Shown here: piece by piece, positions 16,903 through 25,429 of the stretch
Numbering within the stretch: position 1 is the stretch's first letter
Layout: every line of letters begins with the position of its first letter
Origin: Cryptosporangium arvum DSM 44712
Lineage (GTDB): Bacteria; Actinomycetota; Actinomycetes; Mycobacteriales; Cryptosporangiaceae
Assembly: GCF_000585375.1 (NCBI RefSeq)
Contig: NZ_KK073874.1
Span: forward strand, 806,001 to 870,000
DNA length: 64,000 nucleotides
Reading direction: 5' to 3'
The notes under the pieces: generated by a model
Database searches by the model: none
The model's input: only the letters and a program-made list of their open reading frames with translations
Told to the model about the DNA's origin: nothing
Program-made: the position numbers and the translations under genes

Positions 16903-18249
16903 ATGACACAGACAATGGCTGAGGGTCTGGTCGATACCGGCCACGGTGGCCTGATCGCGCAGGACTGGAACCAGTTGACCTTCCGGGTCAACCGTGAGGC
17001 GTACCGCTCGGCGGAGGTCTTCCAGGCCGAGCGCGACCGGATCTGGAACCACAACTGGCTGTACCTGGGCCACGAGACCGAGATCCCGAACAAGAACGAC
17101 TACAAGGTCCGGACGCTCGGCGGGAAGCCGCTGATCTTCGTCCGCGGCGGCGACGGCGTCGTGCGGGCATTCCTCAACTCGTGCCCGCACCGCGGCACCG
17201 TGGTCTGCCGGGAGGAGCAGGGCAACGCCCGCAACTTCCAGTGCTTCTACCACGCCTGGACGTTCAACTCGTCCGGCAAGCTCTCCGCGCTCCCCGGCGA
17301 CGACGCGTACGCCGAGCTCGAGCGGTTCAAGGGCACGATGGACCTGCGTCCGGTCGCGAAGCTCGACATCCACGAGGGCTTCGTCTTCGTGTCGTTCGAC
17401 CCGGACGTGCCGCCACTGCTGGAGCACCTGGGCGAGGCGGCCGACGTCCTGTCGATGGCGGCCGAGCAGTCGGCCTCCGGCATGACGACGCTCCCCGGCA
17501 TCCAGCGCTACGGCGTCAAGGGCAACTGGAAGCTCGCCGTCGAGAACGCGATGGACGGCTACCACTTCGCGCCGACCCACAACACGTTCGTCGGCTACCT
17601 GCGTGAGACCGGCTTCCCGGTCACCGACGACGACCAGTACGCCCACGACCTGGGCAGCGGACACTCGATGCTGGTGCTCACCGGGCACAACGGCCGGCTG
17701 GGCATGATCTGGGAGCCCCGTTTCGGCGAGGCCGAGAAGGAGCGCACCCGGCTCAACCGCGAGGCGATGGCCGAGCGTCTGGGCCAGGAGCGCGCCGACG
17801 AGATCGGTGACGCCAGCCGGATCCTGTTCGTCTTCCCGAACCTGCTGTTCTTCGACCTCGAGGCGCTGACGATCCGTCAGCTCGAGCCGGTCGCTCCGGG
17901 CCGCACCGACGTCCGGGCCTGGCAGTACGTGCCGGTCGACGAGGAGCCCGACGTCCGCGCGATGCGGCTGAAGACGATGACGAGCTTCGTCGGCCCCGGT
18001 GGCCTGGCGACGCCGGACGACATCGAGGCCTACGAGGCCGTCCAGCGCGGCATCGAGGCCAGCAAGGGTGACACCCGGGGCTTCAACGACTGGAGCGACA
18101 TGTCCCGCGGCATGGAGCGGGAGTCGAAGGGCGAGAAGGGCCGCTCGATCGACGAGGGCGCGATGCGCAGCTTCTGGCGGCACTGGGACAAGTCGCTCGG
18201 CAAGGTCTCCGACGCGACCGCGACTGAGTACGGGAGTGGTTGCGAATGA
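16903..18249 (+). CDS. Rieske aromatic ring-hydroxylating dioxygenase, alpha subunit
   Basis: A 448-residue catalytic subunit. The Rieske cluster ligands are C94, H96, C114 and H117 (CPHRG and CFYHAW); the mononuclear iron site is D218/H221/H226 in MDGYHFAPTH, with the aspartate of ATPDDIEAYE as likely third ligand. Such enzymes add O2 across an aromatic ring to give a cis-dihydrodiol. The stop overlaps the beta-subunit start (ATGA). Electrons would come from the ferredoxin and reductase encoded at 23303-24603. The ring substrate cannot be read from the sequence. Confidence 0.92.
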   Translation: MTQTMAEGLVDTGHGGLIAQDWNQLTFRVNREAYRSAEVFQAERDRIWNHNWLYLGHETEIPNKNDYKVRTLGGKPLIFVRGGDGVVRAFLNSCPHRGTVVCREEQGNARNFQCFYHAWTFNSSGKLSALPGDDAYAELERFKGTMDLRPVAKLDIHEGFVFVSFDPDVPPLLEHLGEAADVLSMAAEQSASGMTTLPGIQRYGVKGNWKLAVENAMDGYHFAPTHNTFVGYLRETGFPVTDDDQYAHDLGSGHSMLVLTGHNGRLGMIWEPRFGEAEKERTRLNREAMAERLGQERADEIGDASRILFVFPNLLFFDLEALTIRQLEPVAPGRTDVRAWQYVPVDEEPDVRAMRLKTMTSFVGPGGLATPDDIEAYEAVQRGIEASKGDTRGFNDWSDMSRGMERESKGEKGRSIDEGAMRSFWRHWDKSLGKVSDATATEYGSGCE

Positions 18250-18740
18250 GCGCCCCCACGATCACTGTGACCCGGGCCGACGCGGAGGACTTCCTCTACC
18301 AGGAGGCCATGCTCCTCGACGAGTGGCACCTGGACGCGTGGCTCGCGCTGTTCGAGGAGGGCGGCACGTTCGAGGTGCCGACCACCGACTACAAGGGGTG
18401 GGACCGGACCGGCGGCGGCTTCTTCGTCCTCGACGACTGGGACCTGCTCAACGCGCGCGTCAAGCGGCTGAAGAGCCGTAAGGCGCACGCCGAGAACCCG
18501 CACTCGCGCACCCACCGGATGATCAGCAACGTCCGCCTGATCCAGGGCGCCGGCGGCATCGAGATCAAGGCGAACTTCGTCATCAACCGGTTCCGCGACC
18601 TCACCCACCACACCTACGTGGGGCGGTACCACCACGACGTGGTGCAGAACGAGGAGGGCGAGCTCAAGTTCGTCCATCGCCGCGCGTACCTCGAGCACGA
18701 GCTGCTCGAGCACGGCGCCCGTCTGAGCTTCATCCTCTGA
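18246..18740 (+). CDS. Ring-hydroxylating dioxygenase, beta subunit
   Basis: A 164-residue small subunit with the NTF2-like cone fold used by ring-hydroxylating dioxygenase beta subunits: AEDFLYQEAMLLDEWHLDAW at the N-terminus and FVHRRAYLEHELL near the end. It stabilises the alpha3-beta3 hexamer. Translation is coupled to the alpha gene through ATGA. Confidence 0.9.
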   Translation: MSAPTITVTRADAEDFLYQEAMLLDEWHLDAWLALFEEGGTFEVPTTDYKGWDRTGGGFFVLDDWDLLNARVKRLKSRKAHAENPHSRTHRMISNVRLIQGAGGIEIKANFVINRFRDLTHHTYVGRYHHDVVQNEEGELKFVHRRAYLEHELLEHGARLSFIL

Positions 18741-18756
18741 GCGGGGGAAACGACAC

Positions 18757-19974
18757 ATGATCAGGCACGTCGTCGCGTTCAAGTTCAAGCCGGAGACATC
18801 GGCCGAGACGGTGGCCGCGGTGCTCGCCGAGGTGGAGTCGTTCCCCAGCCGGTACCCGCAGATGCGGAGTTTCGTGCTGGGGCCGAACATCTCGCTGCGC
18901 GACACCCGGATGTCGCACGTGTTCACGATCGAGTTCGACGACGAAGACGATCTGAAGTCCTACCTCAACAGTGAATCGCACGAGACGTTCGTGCGGGAGA
19001 CGTGGCGGCCCGTCATCGACAGCCAGACCATCGTCACACTCGCCGCTTCGTCGCCGTTCCGATCGGAGAGTGTCTTGCCCGAGAACAACCGCCCGCGCGG
19101 TCCGTACGGCATCCAGTTCGCCCGGCTCGCCACGCCGGCCCTCGACGAGGCCGTGGAGTTCTACACCTACCTCGTCGGCCTCCAGGTGGAGGCGCGCACC
19201 GCGGAGTACGCCCAGCTGCGTGCCGGCACCGAGCACCACTCGATCGAGCTGGTCAGCGACCCGAGCCTGACCCAGTTCCAGCCGCTGGCGATCGGCCTGA
19301 GCGTCGAGTCCGAAGCGGTCCTGGACGACCTGGAGAAGCGGCTGCGTGCCGAGGGCGCGGAGATCCTTCCGCTGCACGAGCGCACCGCCTCGATCGTCAC
19401 CAGGGGCTTCGCCACGAAGGACCCGAACGGCCTCACGCTGGAGTTCGGCTACGAGTTCCTGGAGTACGCCGAGCCGCCGATGCTCGAGTACAGGCCGCTC
19501 GACCTGGTGCACCCGTTCCTCTCCACCGACAAGTACGAGGAGAGCCTGCACTTCTACCTGAACGTGCTGGGCTTCCAGGCCTCGGACTACGTGATGACGC
19601 CGGGCCGCGGCACGTCGGCGTTCATCCGGTCGGAGGACCGCTACCACCACTCGGTCGCGCTGCGCCGTGACAACACGTTCTTCCTGGCGCACCTGTGCTT
19701 CCGGATGAAGAGCCTCGACCACGTCATGCGTGGCCGGGCGAAGGCGCTCTACAAGAACGTCGAGATCGCGTCGGACATCGTGAACCACTCGGCCTCGACG
19801 TCGATCGCGTTCTACCTGTACGACGAGCGGTTCGGTCCCCGGATCGAGCTGTGCGACGGCCACCGCGTGTTCACCCCGGAGGAGCACGAGACGCACAAGG
19901 CCCGTCGGATGGGCGGCGACCCGCGCAACATCGACGTGTGGCGTGCGGCCGCCGACGACTGGGAGCGGTTCTGA
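18757..19974 (+). CDS. Extradiol dioxygenase with N-terminal Dabb domain
   Basis: A 405-residue fusion. Residues 1-96 form a Dabb (stress-responsive alpha/beta barrel) domain with the typical start MIRHVVAFKFKP and SHVFTIEFDDEDDLKSYL. Residues 107-400 form a two-domain type I extradiol dioxygenase. The Fe(II) ligands fit H252 (DLVHPF), H312 (FFLAHLCFRM) and E364 (PRIELCDG), with spacings of 60 and 52 residues as in catechol-cleaving enzymes. It should open the ring of the catechol formed downstream of the Rieske dioxygenase. The extra Dabb domain is unusual; it may help dimerisation or act on the unstable ring-fission product. Sixteen bases separate it from the beta subunit gene. Confidence 0.85.
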   Translation: MIRHVVAFKFKPETSAETVAAVLAEVESFPSRYPQMRSFVLGPNISLRDTRMSHVFTIEFDDEDDLKSYLNSESHETFVRETWRPVIDSQTIVTLAASSPFRSESVLPENNRPRGPYGIQFARLATPALDEAVEFYTYLVGLQVEARTAEYAQLRAGTEHHSIELVSDPSLTQFQPLAIGLSVESEAVLDDLEKRLRAEGAEILPLHERTASIVTRGFATKDPNGLTLEFGYEFLEYAEPPMLEYRPLDLVHPFLSTDKYEESLHFYLNVLGFQASDYVMTPGRGTSAFIRSEDRYHHSVALRRDNTFFLAHLCFRMKSLDHVMRGRAKALYKNVEIASDIVNHSASTSIAFYLYDERFGPRIELCDGHRVFTPEEHETHKARRMGGDPRNIDVWRAAADDWERF

Positions 19975-19991
19975 GCAATCCCGAGGACGCG

Positions 19992-21200
19992 GTGCTGGCT
20001 GTGCTCTCAGAGCTGGCCGGCACCGCGAGCCCCCACGGCGGCGAGCGGGCGCTGGCCGAATCGTTCGTGCGATTCGCGTCGGACCGCTGGCCGCTCATCG
20101 ACTGGCAGGTGCGCCGTCTCGACGGTGATGCCGCCAGTGTCCTTGCGACCGTGCTTGGGGAAGCGGATCGGCGCGTGGACGACCATGTCGGCGGGGCCGT
20201 CTCTCCCCGGCCCGCCGACGTGGTGCTCTACTCCCACCTCGACACGTCGCTGACCGGCGATCCGGCCGTCGACGCGGCGATCACCGGGCGAGCCGACACC
20301 CCGGCGCCGTTCGCGGTGTCCGGCGACACGGTGTGCGGCTTCGGTCTCGGCGTCGCGAAGGCGCCGGCCGCGGCGGCCGTGGTCGGGTTCGTCCGGGCGG
20401 CGGAGCGGGCGCACGCGTCCGGCTCCGCGCTGAACGCCCACCTCCTGCTCGCCGCGCGCGGCACGCACCGCACGTCCTGGGACGGGCACGCGAGCACCGG
20501 GGTCAGCGAGTACCTCGGCACGTTCCCGCCGCCGCGGGCGGCCGTGGTGGCCAAGGGCGGCCCGCCGGGCGTGCTGCGCCAGGAGCCGGCCGCGCTGTAC
20601 CTGCGCGTGCGGCTGTCCGGGGCGTGGGGCCCGTTGATGCTGTATCCGAACGGTGGCCTGTTGGCGCGGGCCGGTGACCTGCTCACCGCCGTCTCGGCCT
20701 GGGGCGCCTCGTACACCGCGCACCGCGACGACCCGACCCGGCAGGACGGAGCCTCGTTCGGGCTCGGAGCACTGCGGGCCGGATCACCGGAGAAGTCGGA
20801 CCTCGCGCCGGCCGGGCTCGAGCTGTACTGCTATCTCGTGCTGCCCGGCCCGGTCGTGCCGGGGGAAGCCGCGGCATCGCTGCGAGCCGCGCTCGGCGAC
20901 GAGGTGTCGGTGGACGAGATGATCCTCGGGAACGGGCCGGGAACCCCCGGCGACGCACCGATCATCCGGGTGGCGACCGACGCCTACACGTCCGAGTTCC
21001 CCGCGGCACCCCCGCTGACCGGCTGGACCGGCTCCACCGACGGCGTGGTGTTCCGCGCCGCGGGCATCCCCACCGCACGCCTGGGTCCGCGCCCGCTCGG
21101 CGGCGGTGCGGACCCGCGTGTCGACACGTTCTCCGGGGCGGAACTCGCCCGGTGGGCGCGGGTCTATGAACGTCTCATTTCGGATAGCTGCATCTCATAA
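19992..21200 (+). CDS. M20-family metallohydrolase homologue with altered active site
   Basis: About 402 residues with the overall M20 (ArgE/DapE-type) pattern: a first strand ending in YSHLDTS, a G-rich turn, and TGSTDGVVFRAAGIPTARLGP near the end. Most metal-site residues are not where the family has them: the bridging aspartate of the GRG..D.KG motif is replaced (GFGLGVAKAP), the catalytic Glu-Glu pair is absent (LLLAARGTHRTSW), and the C-terminal histidine is missing. It may use other ligands or be non-hydrolytic. The start is uncertain: GTG 19992 has GAGGA upstream, while a CTG at 19971 would overlap the dioxygenase stop. Its 3' end contains the first operator-like repeats of the next promoter. 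Confidence 0.7.
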   Translation: MLAVLSELAGTASPHGGERALAESFVRFASDRWPLIDWQVRRLDGDAASVLATVLGEADRRVDDHVGGAVSPRPADVVLYSHLDTSLTGDPAVDAAITGRADTPAPFAVSGDTVCGFGLGVAKAPAAAAVVGFVRAAERAHASGSALNAHLLLAARGTHRTSWDGHASTGVSEYLGTFPPPRAAVVAKGGPPGVLRQEPAALYLRVRLSGAWGPLMLYPNGGLLARAGDLLTAVSAWGASYTAHRDDPTRQDGASFGLGALRAGSPEKSDLAPAGLELYCYLVLPGPVVPGEAAASLRAALGDEVSVDEMILGNGPGTPGDAPIIRVATDAYTSEFPAAPPLTGWTGSTDGVVFRAAGIPTARLGPRPLGGGADPRVDTFSGAELARWARVYERLISDSCIS

Positions 21201-21244
21201 TGAGTATCGCCGTCTCACTTGACATGATGGCGGCTCGCATCTCA
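21171..21244 (+). repeat. Four 20-bp-spaced operator-like repeats upstream of the FAH gene
   Basis: CGTCTCA (21171), CATCTCA (21191), CGTCTCA (21211) and the weaker CGGCTCG (21231) are spaced by exactly 20 bases; another CATCTCA stands at 21238. Two helical turns between copies would put all of them on one face of the DNA. The array runs from the end of the M20-like gene to 11 bases before the FAH gene and matches the elements at 12327 and 16859. Confidence 0.6.
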
Positions 21245-21255
21245 AGATCTTTGGC

Positions 21256-22077
21256 ATGGAAACGCTCGTCACCCGCTACGGCATCGCCCGGGTCGAGGGC
21301 GACGAGCTGGCCGTCGTCGACCTGCCCTACCCGGACCTTTCGGCCTTACTGGCGGCCGGCGCGACCCTCGCCGAGGTCGACGGGGCCGCGGTGACCCGCC
21401 GCCTGCCGAAGGCCGACCTGGACGAGGTCGCGCTCGCGCCGCTGTCGCTGCGCACGACGTCGGTCTGGGGCGTCGGGCTCAACTACCACGGCAAGGCCGC
21501 CCTCACCGGCCGGCCGGTGCCGACCAGCCCGATCCTGTTCCTCAAGCCGACCACCGCGCTCTCCGGCCACCGCGACGCCCTCGCGATCCCGGCCGGCCTC
21601 ACCGAGCAGTTCGACTACGAGGCCGAGGTCGGGATCGTCATCGGCCGCGCGCTGGCCGACGTCTCGCCGGCCGAGGTGCTGGGTTCGGTCGCCGGCATCA
21701 TCGCCGCGAACGATACGACCGCCCGCGACGTCATGAAGGCCACCGGCGCGCCGGTGCTGGCCAAGGGGTTCCCGGGGTGCGCTCCGCTCGGCGCGACCGT
21801 GCTGCCGTGGGGGGAAATCCCCGACCCGAACGCTATTCCGGTCGCCTCCTGGGTCGATGGGGAACAGCGGCAGAGCAGTACCACCGCCGACCTGATCTTC
21901 GACGTGGCCGACCTGGTGTCCCGGCTCTCGCGCTACGCCCGGCTGGAGCCGGGTGACGTCGTCCTCACCGGCACCCCGCCCGGTACCGGGCAGGACCGAA
22001 ACGAGTTCCTGCGCGCCGGTCAGCAGGTCACGATCGCGGTCGGTGGTCTGACCCCGCTCGTGAACACCATCTCCTAA
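21256..22077 (+). CDS. Fumarylacetoacetate-hydrolase-fold enzyme
   Basis: A 273-residue FAH-superfamily protein. Metal ligands are seen as E122 and E124 in QFDYEAEVGIVIG and the aspartate in ANDTTARDV; the C-terminal VVLTGTPPGTG loop is typical. In meta-cleavage pathways members act as 2-oxopent-4-dienoate hydratase, 4-oxalocrotonate decarboxylase or isomerase, or cleave acylpyruvates. Between an extradiol dioxygenase and an HpaI aldolase, a hydratase or acylpyruvate hydrolase role is the best inference. Confidence 0.85.
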   Translation: METLVTRYGIARVEGDELAVVDLPYPDLSALLAAGATLAEVDGAAVTRRLPKADLDEVALAPLSLRTTSVWGVGLNYHGKAALTGRPVPTSPILFLKPTTALSGHRDALAIPAGLTEQFDYEAEVGIVIGRALADVSPAEVLGSVAGIIAANDTTARDVMKATGAPVLAKGFPGCAPLGATVLPWGEIPDPNAIPVASWVDGEQRQSSTTADLIFDVADLVSRLSRYARLEPGDVVLTGTPPGTGQDRNEFLRAGQQVTIAVGGLTPLVNTIS

Positions 22078-22122
22078 CCATCCCCAGCGTCCCTCTACGG
22101 GACCCCGCCCGTGGAGGTCTCC

Positions 22123-23283
22123 ATGTCCGAAAACCTGTACGACACCGTGGTGCGCGGTGGCACCGTGCTCGACCACGCGTCGGGTCTGAACCAGGTCGCC
22201 GACCTCGCGATCAAGGACGGGAAGGTCGCCGCGATCGGCGACGACCTGGCCCGGTCGGCCGCGAACGTCGTCGACGCCACCGGCGCGACCGTGCTGCCTG
22301 GGCTGGTCGAGGGCCACACGCACATCTTCGAGAAGGTGTCGAAGGTCGGTGCCCCGCAGGACGAGGCCCACCTGCGCCGCGGGGTCGTCGCGGCCGCCGA
22401 CGCCGGCACCGCCGGTGCGTCGACCTTCCCGGCGTTCCGCACGCTCGTCGTCGAGCCGACCGTGATGCGTATCGTGAACTTCCTGAACGTCTCGGTGCTC
22501 GGCCTGATCGACTTCCGCTACGGCGAGCTGCTCAACCCCGACACGTTCAACGTCGACGACGCACTGGCGACCGCCGCCGAGAACCCGGACGTCGTCCGCG
22601 GCTTCAAGATCCGCCTCTCCGAGGACGTGCTCGGCGACAAGATCGTCCCGCTGCTCGAGAAGGCCATCAACCTGGGCGAGCAGGCCGGACTGCCGGTCAT
22701 GGTGCACATCGGCGAGACCGCGCTGACGCTGCCGGAGATCCTGGACCGGCTGCGCCCGGGCGACATCATCGCCCACTGCTACACCGGCAAGGAGAACGGC
22801 ATCCTCGACGAGAACGGCGCCGTTCTGCGCGAGGTCTACAAGGCCCGCGAGCGTGGCGTCATGTACGACTCGGCGCACGGCAAGTCGAACATGTCGTTCA
22901 AGGTCGCGAAGCCCGCGATCGCCGAGGGCTTCCTGCCCGACATCCTGAGCTCCGACACCTCCGGCCGCAACTGGCGCGGCCCGGTCTTCGACCTGGTGAC
23001 GTCGATGTCGAAGTTCCTCGCGCTGGGCGTGCCGATGTCGGAGATCCTGCCCCGCGTCACGACCGTGCCCGCCAAGTACCTCGGCCTGGACGTCGAGGGC
23101 TACGGCTCGCTGACGGTCGGCGGCCCGGCGCACGTCACCGTGCTGAAGGAGGTCGGCGCGACGGTTCTTCCGGACGCGGCCGGCAACACGATCGAGGCGC
23201 CCCGGCTCGAGCCCACTGCGGTGTTCGTCAACGGCGTGTCCCACGAGCTGACCGAGTGGCGCGGCAACGCGCCCTCGGCCTGA
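22123..23283 (+). CDS. Amidohydrolase-superfamily deacetylase-like metallohydrolase
   Basis: A 386-residue TIM-barrel metallohydrolase. The first metal motif is H65-T-H67 in EGHTHIFE; GFKIRLSEDV carries a lysine that could be carboxylated; MVHIGE, IIAHCYTGKENGI and DILSSDTSG provide further histidines and the catalytic aspartate. This motif set is that of the dihydroorotase-like amidohydrolase/deacetylase group. GGAGG five bases before the ATG at 22123 sets the start. In this setting it may hydrolyse an amide or lactone produced by the pathway; its presence suggests a nitrogen-containing or acylated substrate, but that is speculation. Confidence 0.8.
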   Translation: MSENLYDTVVRGGTVLDHASGLNQVADLAIKDGKVAAIGDDLARSAANVVDATGATVLPGLVEGHTHIFEKVSKVGAPQDEAHLRRGVVAAADAGTAGASTFPAFRTLVVEPTVMRIVNFLNVSVLGLIDFRYGELLNPDTFNVDDALATAAENPDVVRGFKIRLSEDVLGDKIVPLLEKAINLGEQAGLPVMVHIGETALTLPEILDRLRPGDIIAHCYTGKENGILDENGAVLREVYKARERGVMYDSAHGKSNMSFKVAKPAIAEGFLPDILSSDTSGRNWRGPVFDLVTSMSKFLALGVPMSEILPRVTTVPAKYLGLDVEGYGSLTVGGPAHVTVLKEVGATVLPDAAGNTIEAPRLEPTAVFVNGVSHELTEWRGNAPSA

Positions 23284-23302
23284 GCATTAAGGCAATACGG
23301 CA

Positions 23303-23620
23303 ATGGCCTACGTCGTCACTGACGCCTGCATCGACGTGCAGGACAAGTCCTGCATCGAAGAGTGCCCGGTCGACTGCATCTACACCGGTCCGCGGATGAT
23401 GTACATCAACCCGGAGGAGTGCGTCGACTGCGGTCGCTGCGAGCCGGCCTGTCCGACCGTGTCGATCTACCACGAGGAAGACCTGCCCGCCGACCGCGAG
23501 CAGTTCGCCGCGATCAACGAGACGGTGTTCATCACGCTCGGGATCGGTTCGCCGGGCGGCGCGCGCAAGATCCCGCCGCTCGCGGCCGACCACGAGGAGG
23601 TCGCGTCGTGGACGAAGTAA
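23303..23620 (+). CDS. fdxA: Seven-iron type ferredoxin
   Basis: A 105-residue ferredoxin of the FdxA type. CIDVQDKSCIEECPVDC and CVDCGRCEPACP supply the cysteines for one 3Fe-4S and one 4Fe-4S cluster, and the C-terminal tail is of the usual length. Encoded just before a ferredoxin reductase that overlaps it, it should carry electrons to the Rieske dioxygenase of the island. Confidence 0.9.
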   Translation: MAYVVTDACIDVQDKSCIEECPVDCIYTGPRMMYINPEECVDCGRCEPACPTVSIYHEEDLPADREQFAAINETVFITLGIGSPGGARKIPPLAADHEEVASWTK

Positions 23621-24603
23621 CCGTCGACGTTCTCATCATCGGGGCGGGGCCGGTCGGGCTGTACGGCGCGTACTACGCCGGGTTCCGGGGCATGTCGGTC
23701 GCGGTGATCGACTCGCTGCCGGAGGTCGGCGGCCAGCTGGCCGCGCTCTACCCGGAGAAGAACATCTACGACGTCGCCGGGTTCCCCGCCGTCCGTGGCC
23801 AGGACCTGGTCGACGCCCTGCTGGAGCAGGCGCAGCAGTCCAAGCCGACGTTCCTCCTGGAGCAGCGCGCGACGACCGTCGACATCCACGACGACGGCGT
23901 GACGGTCACGACCGAGCCCTCGACGCCGGGCGAGCCCGGGGTGACCGTGCACGCCCGCGCGGTGCTGATCGCCGGGGGCATGGGCACGTTCGAGCCGAAG
24001 GAGCTGCCCGCCGGCGGCGACTTCGCGGGGCGCGGGCTGCGGTACTTCGTGCCGCGGCTCGCGGACCTGACCGGCCACGACGTGGTCGTGGTCGGGGGTG
24101 GCGACTCGGCGGTCGACTGGGCGCTCGCGCTCGAACCGCTGGCCAACTCGGTCGCGCTCGTGCACCGCCGGGACGCGTTCCGGGCGCACGAGAAGAGCGT
24201 CGCCCAGCTGCAGGAGTCGTCGGTCGAGCTGGTCACGCCGTACGAGGTCACCGAGGTGCACGGCGGTGACGCGGTCGAGCGGGTCACGCTCGAGCACGTC
24301 GAGACCAAGGAGACGGTGTCCAGGGACGTGAAGACGGTCGTCGCGGCGATCGGCTTCCTCACCGACCTGGGGCCGATGGCGGAGTGGGGCATGGACCTCA
24401 AGCGCCGCCGGATCCTGGTCGACCGCACCCAGCGGACGAACCTGCCGCGGGTGTTCGCGGCCGGCGACATCGCGATGTACGAGGGCAAGGTCGCGTTGAT
24501 CTCGGTGGGCTTCGGCGAGGCCGCCACCGCGATCAACCACATCGCGCCCCTCGTCAACACGAAGTGGAAGACCACCCCGGGCCACAGCTCGGACGCCCTC
24601 TGA
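23608..24603 (+). CDS. Thioredoxin-reductase-like ferredoxin-NAD(P)+ reductase
   Basis: A 331-residue flavoprotein. An FAD motif GAGPVGLYGAYYAG near residue 12, GGQLAALYPEKNIYDVAGFP, an NADPH motif VVVGGGDSAVDWAL near 165 and a C-terminal FAAGDIAMYEGKVALISVGFGEAA are all present; the CxxC pair of thioredoxin reductase is missing. This is the TrxR-like FNR class. GAGGAGG seven bases upstream sets the GTG start, which overlaps the ferredoxin gene by 13 bases. It should reduce the ferredoxin with NAD(P)H. Confidence 0.9.
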   Translation: MDEVTVDVLIIGAGPVGLYGAYYAGFRGMSVAVIDSLPEVGGQLAALYPEKNIYDVAGFPAVRGQDLVDALLEQAQQSKPTFLLEQRATTVDIHDDGVTVTTEPSTPGEPGVTVHARAVLIAGGMGTFEPKELPAGGDFAGRGLRYFVPRLADLTGHDVVVVGGGDSAVDWALALEPLANSVALVHRRDAFRAHEKSVAQLQESSVELVTPYEVTEVHGGDAVERVTLEHVETKETVSRDVKTVVAAIGFLTDLGPMAEWGMDLKRRRILVDRTQRTNLPRVFAAGDIAMYEGKVALISVGFGEAATAINHIAPLVNTKWKTTPGHSSDAL

Positions 24604-24673
24604 TGTTCGCCGCGAGCGGGTCCGGTCCGGCGCGCGACGGCGCGCTCGAACGGGGCCGCTTCGGCGGGGCGCG

Positions 24674-25429
24674 GTGAGCGCGCGGGCGCGCCTGCGTGCG
24701 GCGTTGAGCGCCGGGCGCGCGGTGCGGGGCACGTTCGTGAAGCTCGCGGGCGAGGAGACAGTCGATGTCGCCCGTGCGGCGGGGGTGGATTTTGTCGTCG
24801 TGGACCTGGAGCACTCGCAGCTGAGCGAGGAACAGGCGCGGCGGGCGGTGAGTCGGGCGGCTGCGATCGGGCTGCCCGCGCTGGTGCGGATTCCTACCGT
24901 GGATTCCGGGCTGATCAACCGCCTCCTGGAAGCGGGTGCCGTCGGCCTCCAGCTCTCCACGCTCCGATCGGCGGCCGAGACCCGGGCGCTGATCGGAGCG
25001 ACCCGGTACGCCCCGGCCGGCACCCGCAGCATCTCGCTGGCCCATCCCGGCGCGAACTACAGCGGCGTCCCGCTCGCCGACTACCTGGCCACCGAGCACG
25101 AGACCCCGCCGCTCCTCGTCGGCCAGATCGAGACGGCCACCACCGACGACCCGCTGCCGGACGTCGTCGAAGGCCTTGATGTTGCTTTTCTGGGCGTGAC
25201 CGACCTGGCCGTGAGCGTGGGCCTGGACGACGAAGACGCGATCGCCGCGCGGGTGGCTGAGATCCGCGCGACCGCCGCGGCGGCCGGCGTGATCGCCGGT
25301 TCGTGGGCCGTGTCGCCGGACGCCGCCGGCGACGCGGCCGCGGCCGGTGACCGCTACCTCGTGGTCGGCTCCGACCTGCAGTTCCTCGCCGCCTCGATGC
25401 GGAAACACTTTGCGAAGGGTGCCGAATGA
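24674..25429 (+). CDS. HpcH/HpaI-family aldolase
   Basis: A 251-residue class II aldolase of the HpcH/HpaI family. DFVVVDLEHSQLS holds the conserved D-x-E-H-S block, VRIPTVDSGLINRLLEAGAVGLQL the substrate-binding arginine region, and GQIET the metal-binding glutamate; a second metal aspartate is expected in VAFLGVTDLAVS. Enzymes of this family split 4-hydroxy-2-oxoacids to pyruvate and an aldehyde, the last carbon-carbon cleavage of meta pathways. ATGA overlap with the cupin gene. Confidence 0.87.
   Translation: MSARARLRAALSAGRAVRGTFVKLAGEETVDVARAAGVDFVVVDLEHSQLSEEQARRAVSRAAAIGLPALVRIPTVDSGLINRLLEAGAVGLQLSTLRSAAETRALIGATRYAPAGTRSISLAHPGANYSGVPLADYLATEHETPPLLVGQIETATTDDPLPDVVEGLDVAFLGVTDLAVSVGLDDEDAIAARVAEIRATAAAAGVIAGSWAVSPDAAGDAAAAGDRYLVVGSDLQFLAASMRKHFAKGAE

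Noticed and set aside
24604-24673. A small gene between ferredoxin reductase and aldolase
   Set aside because: The 70-base gap has no start with a ribosome site and is too short for a credible protein.
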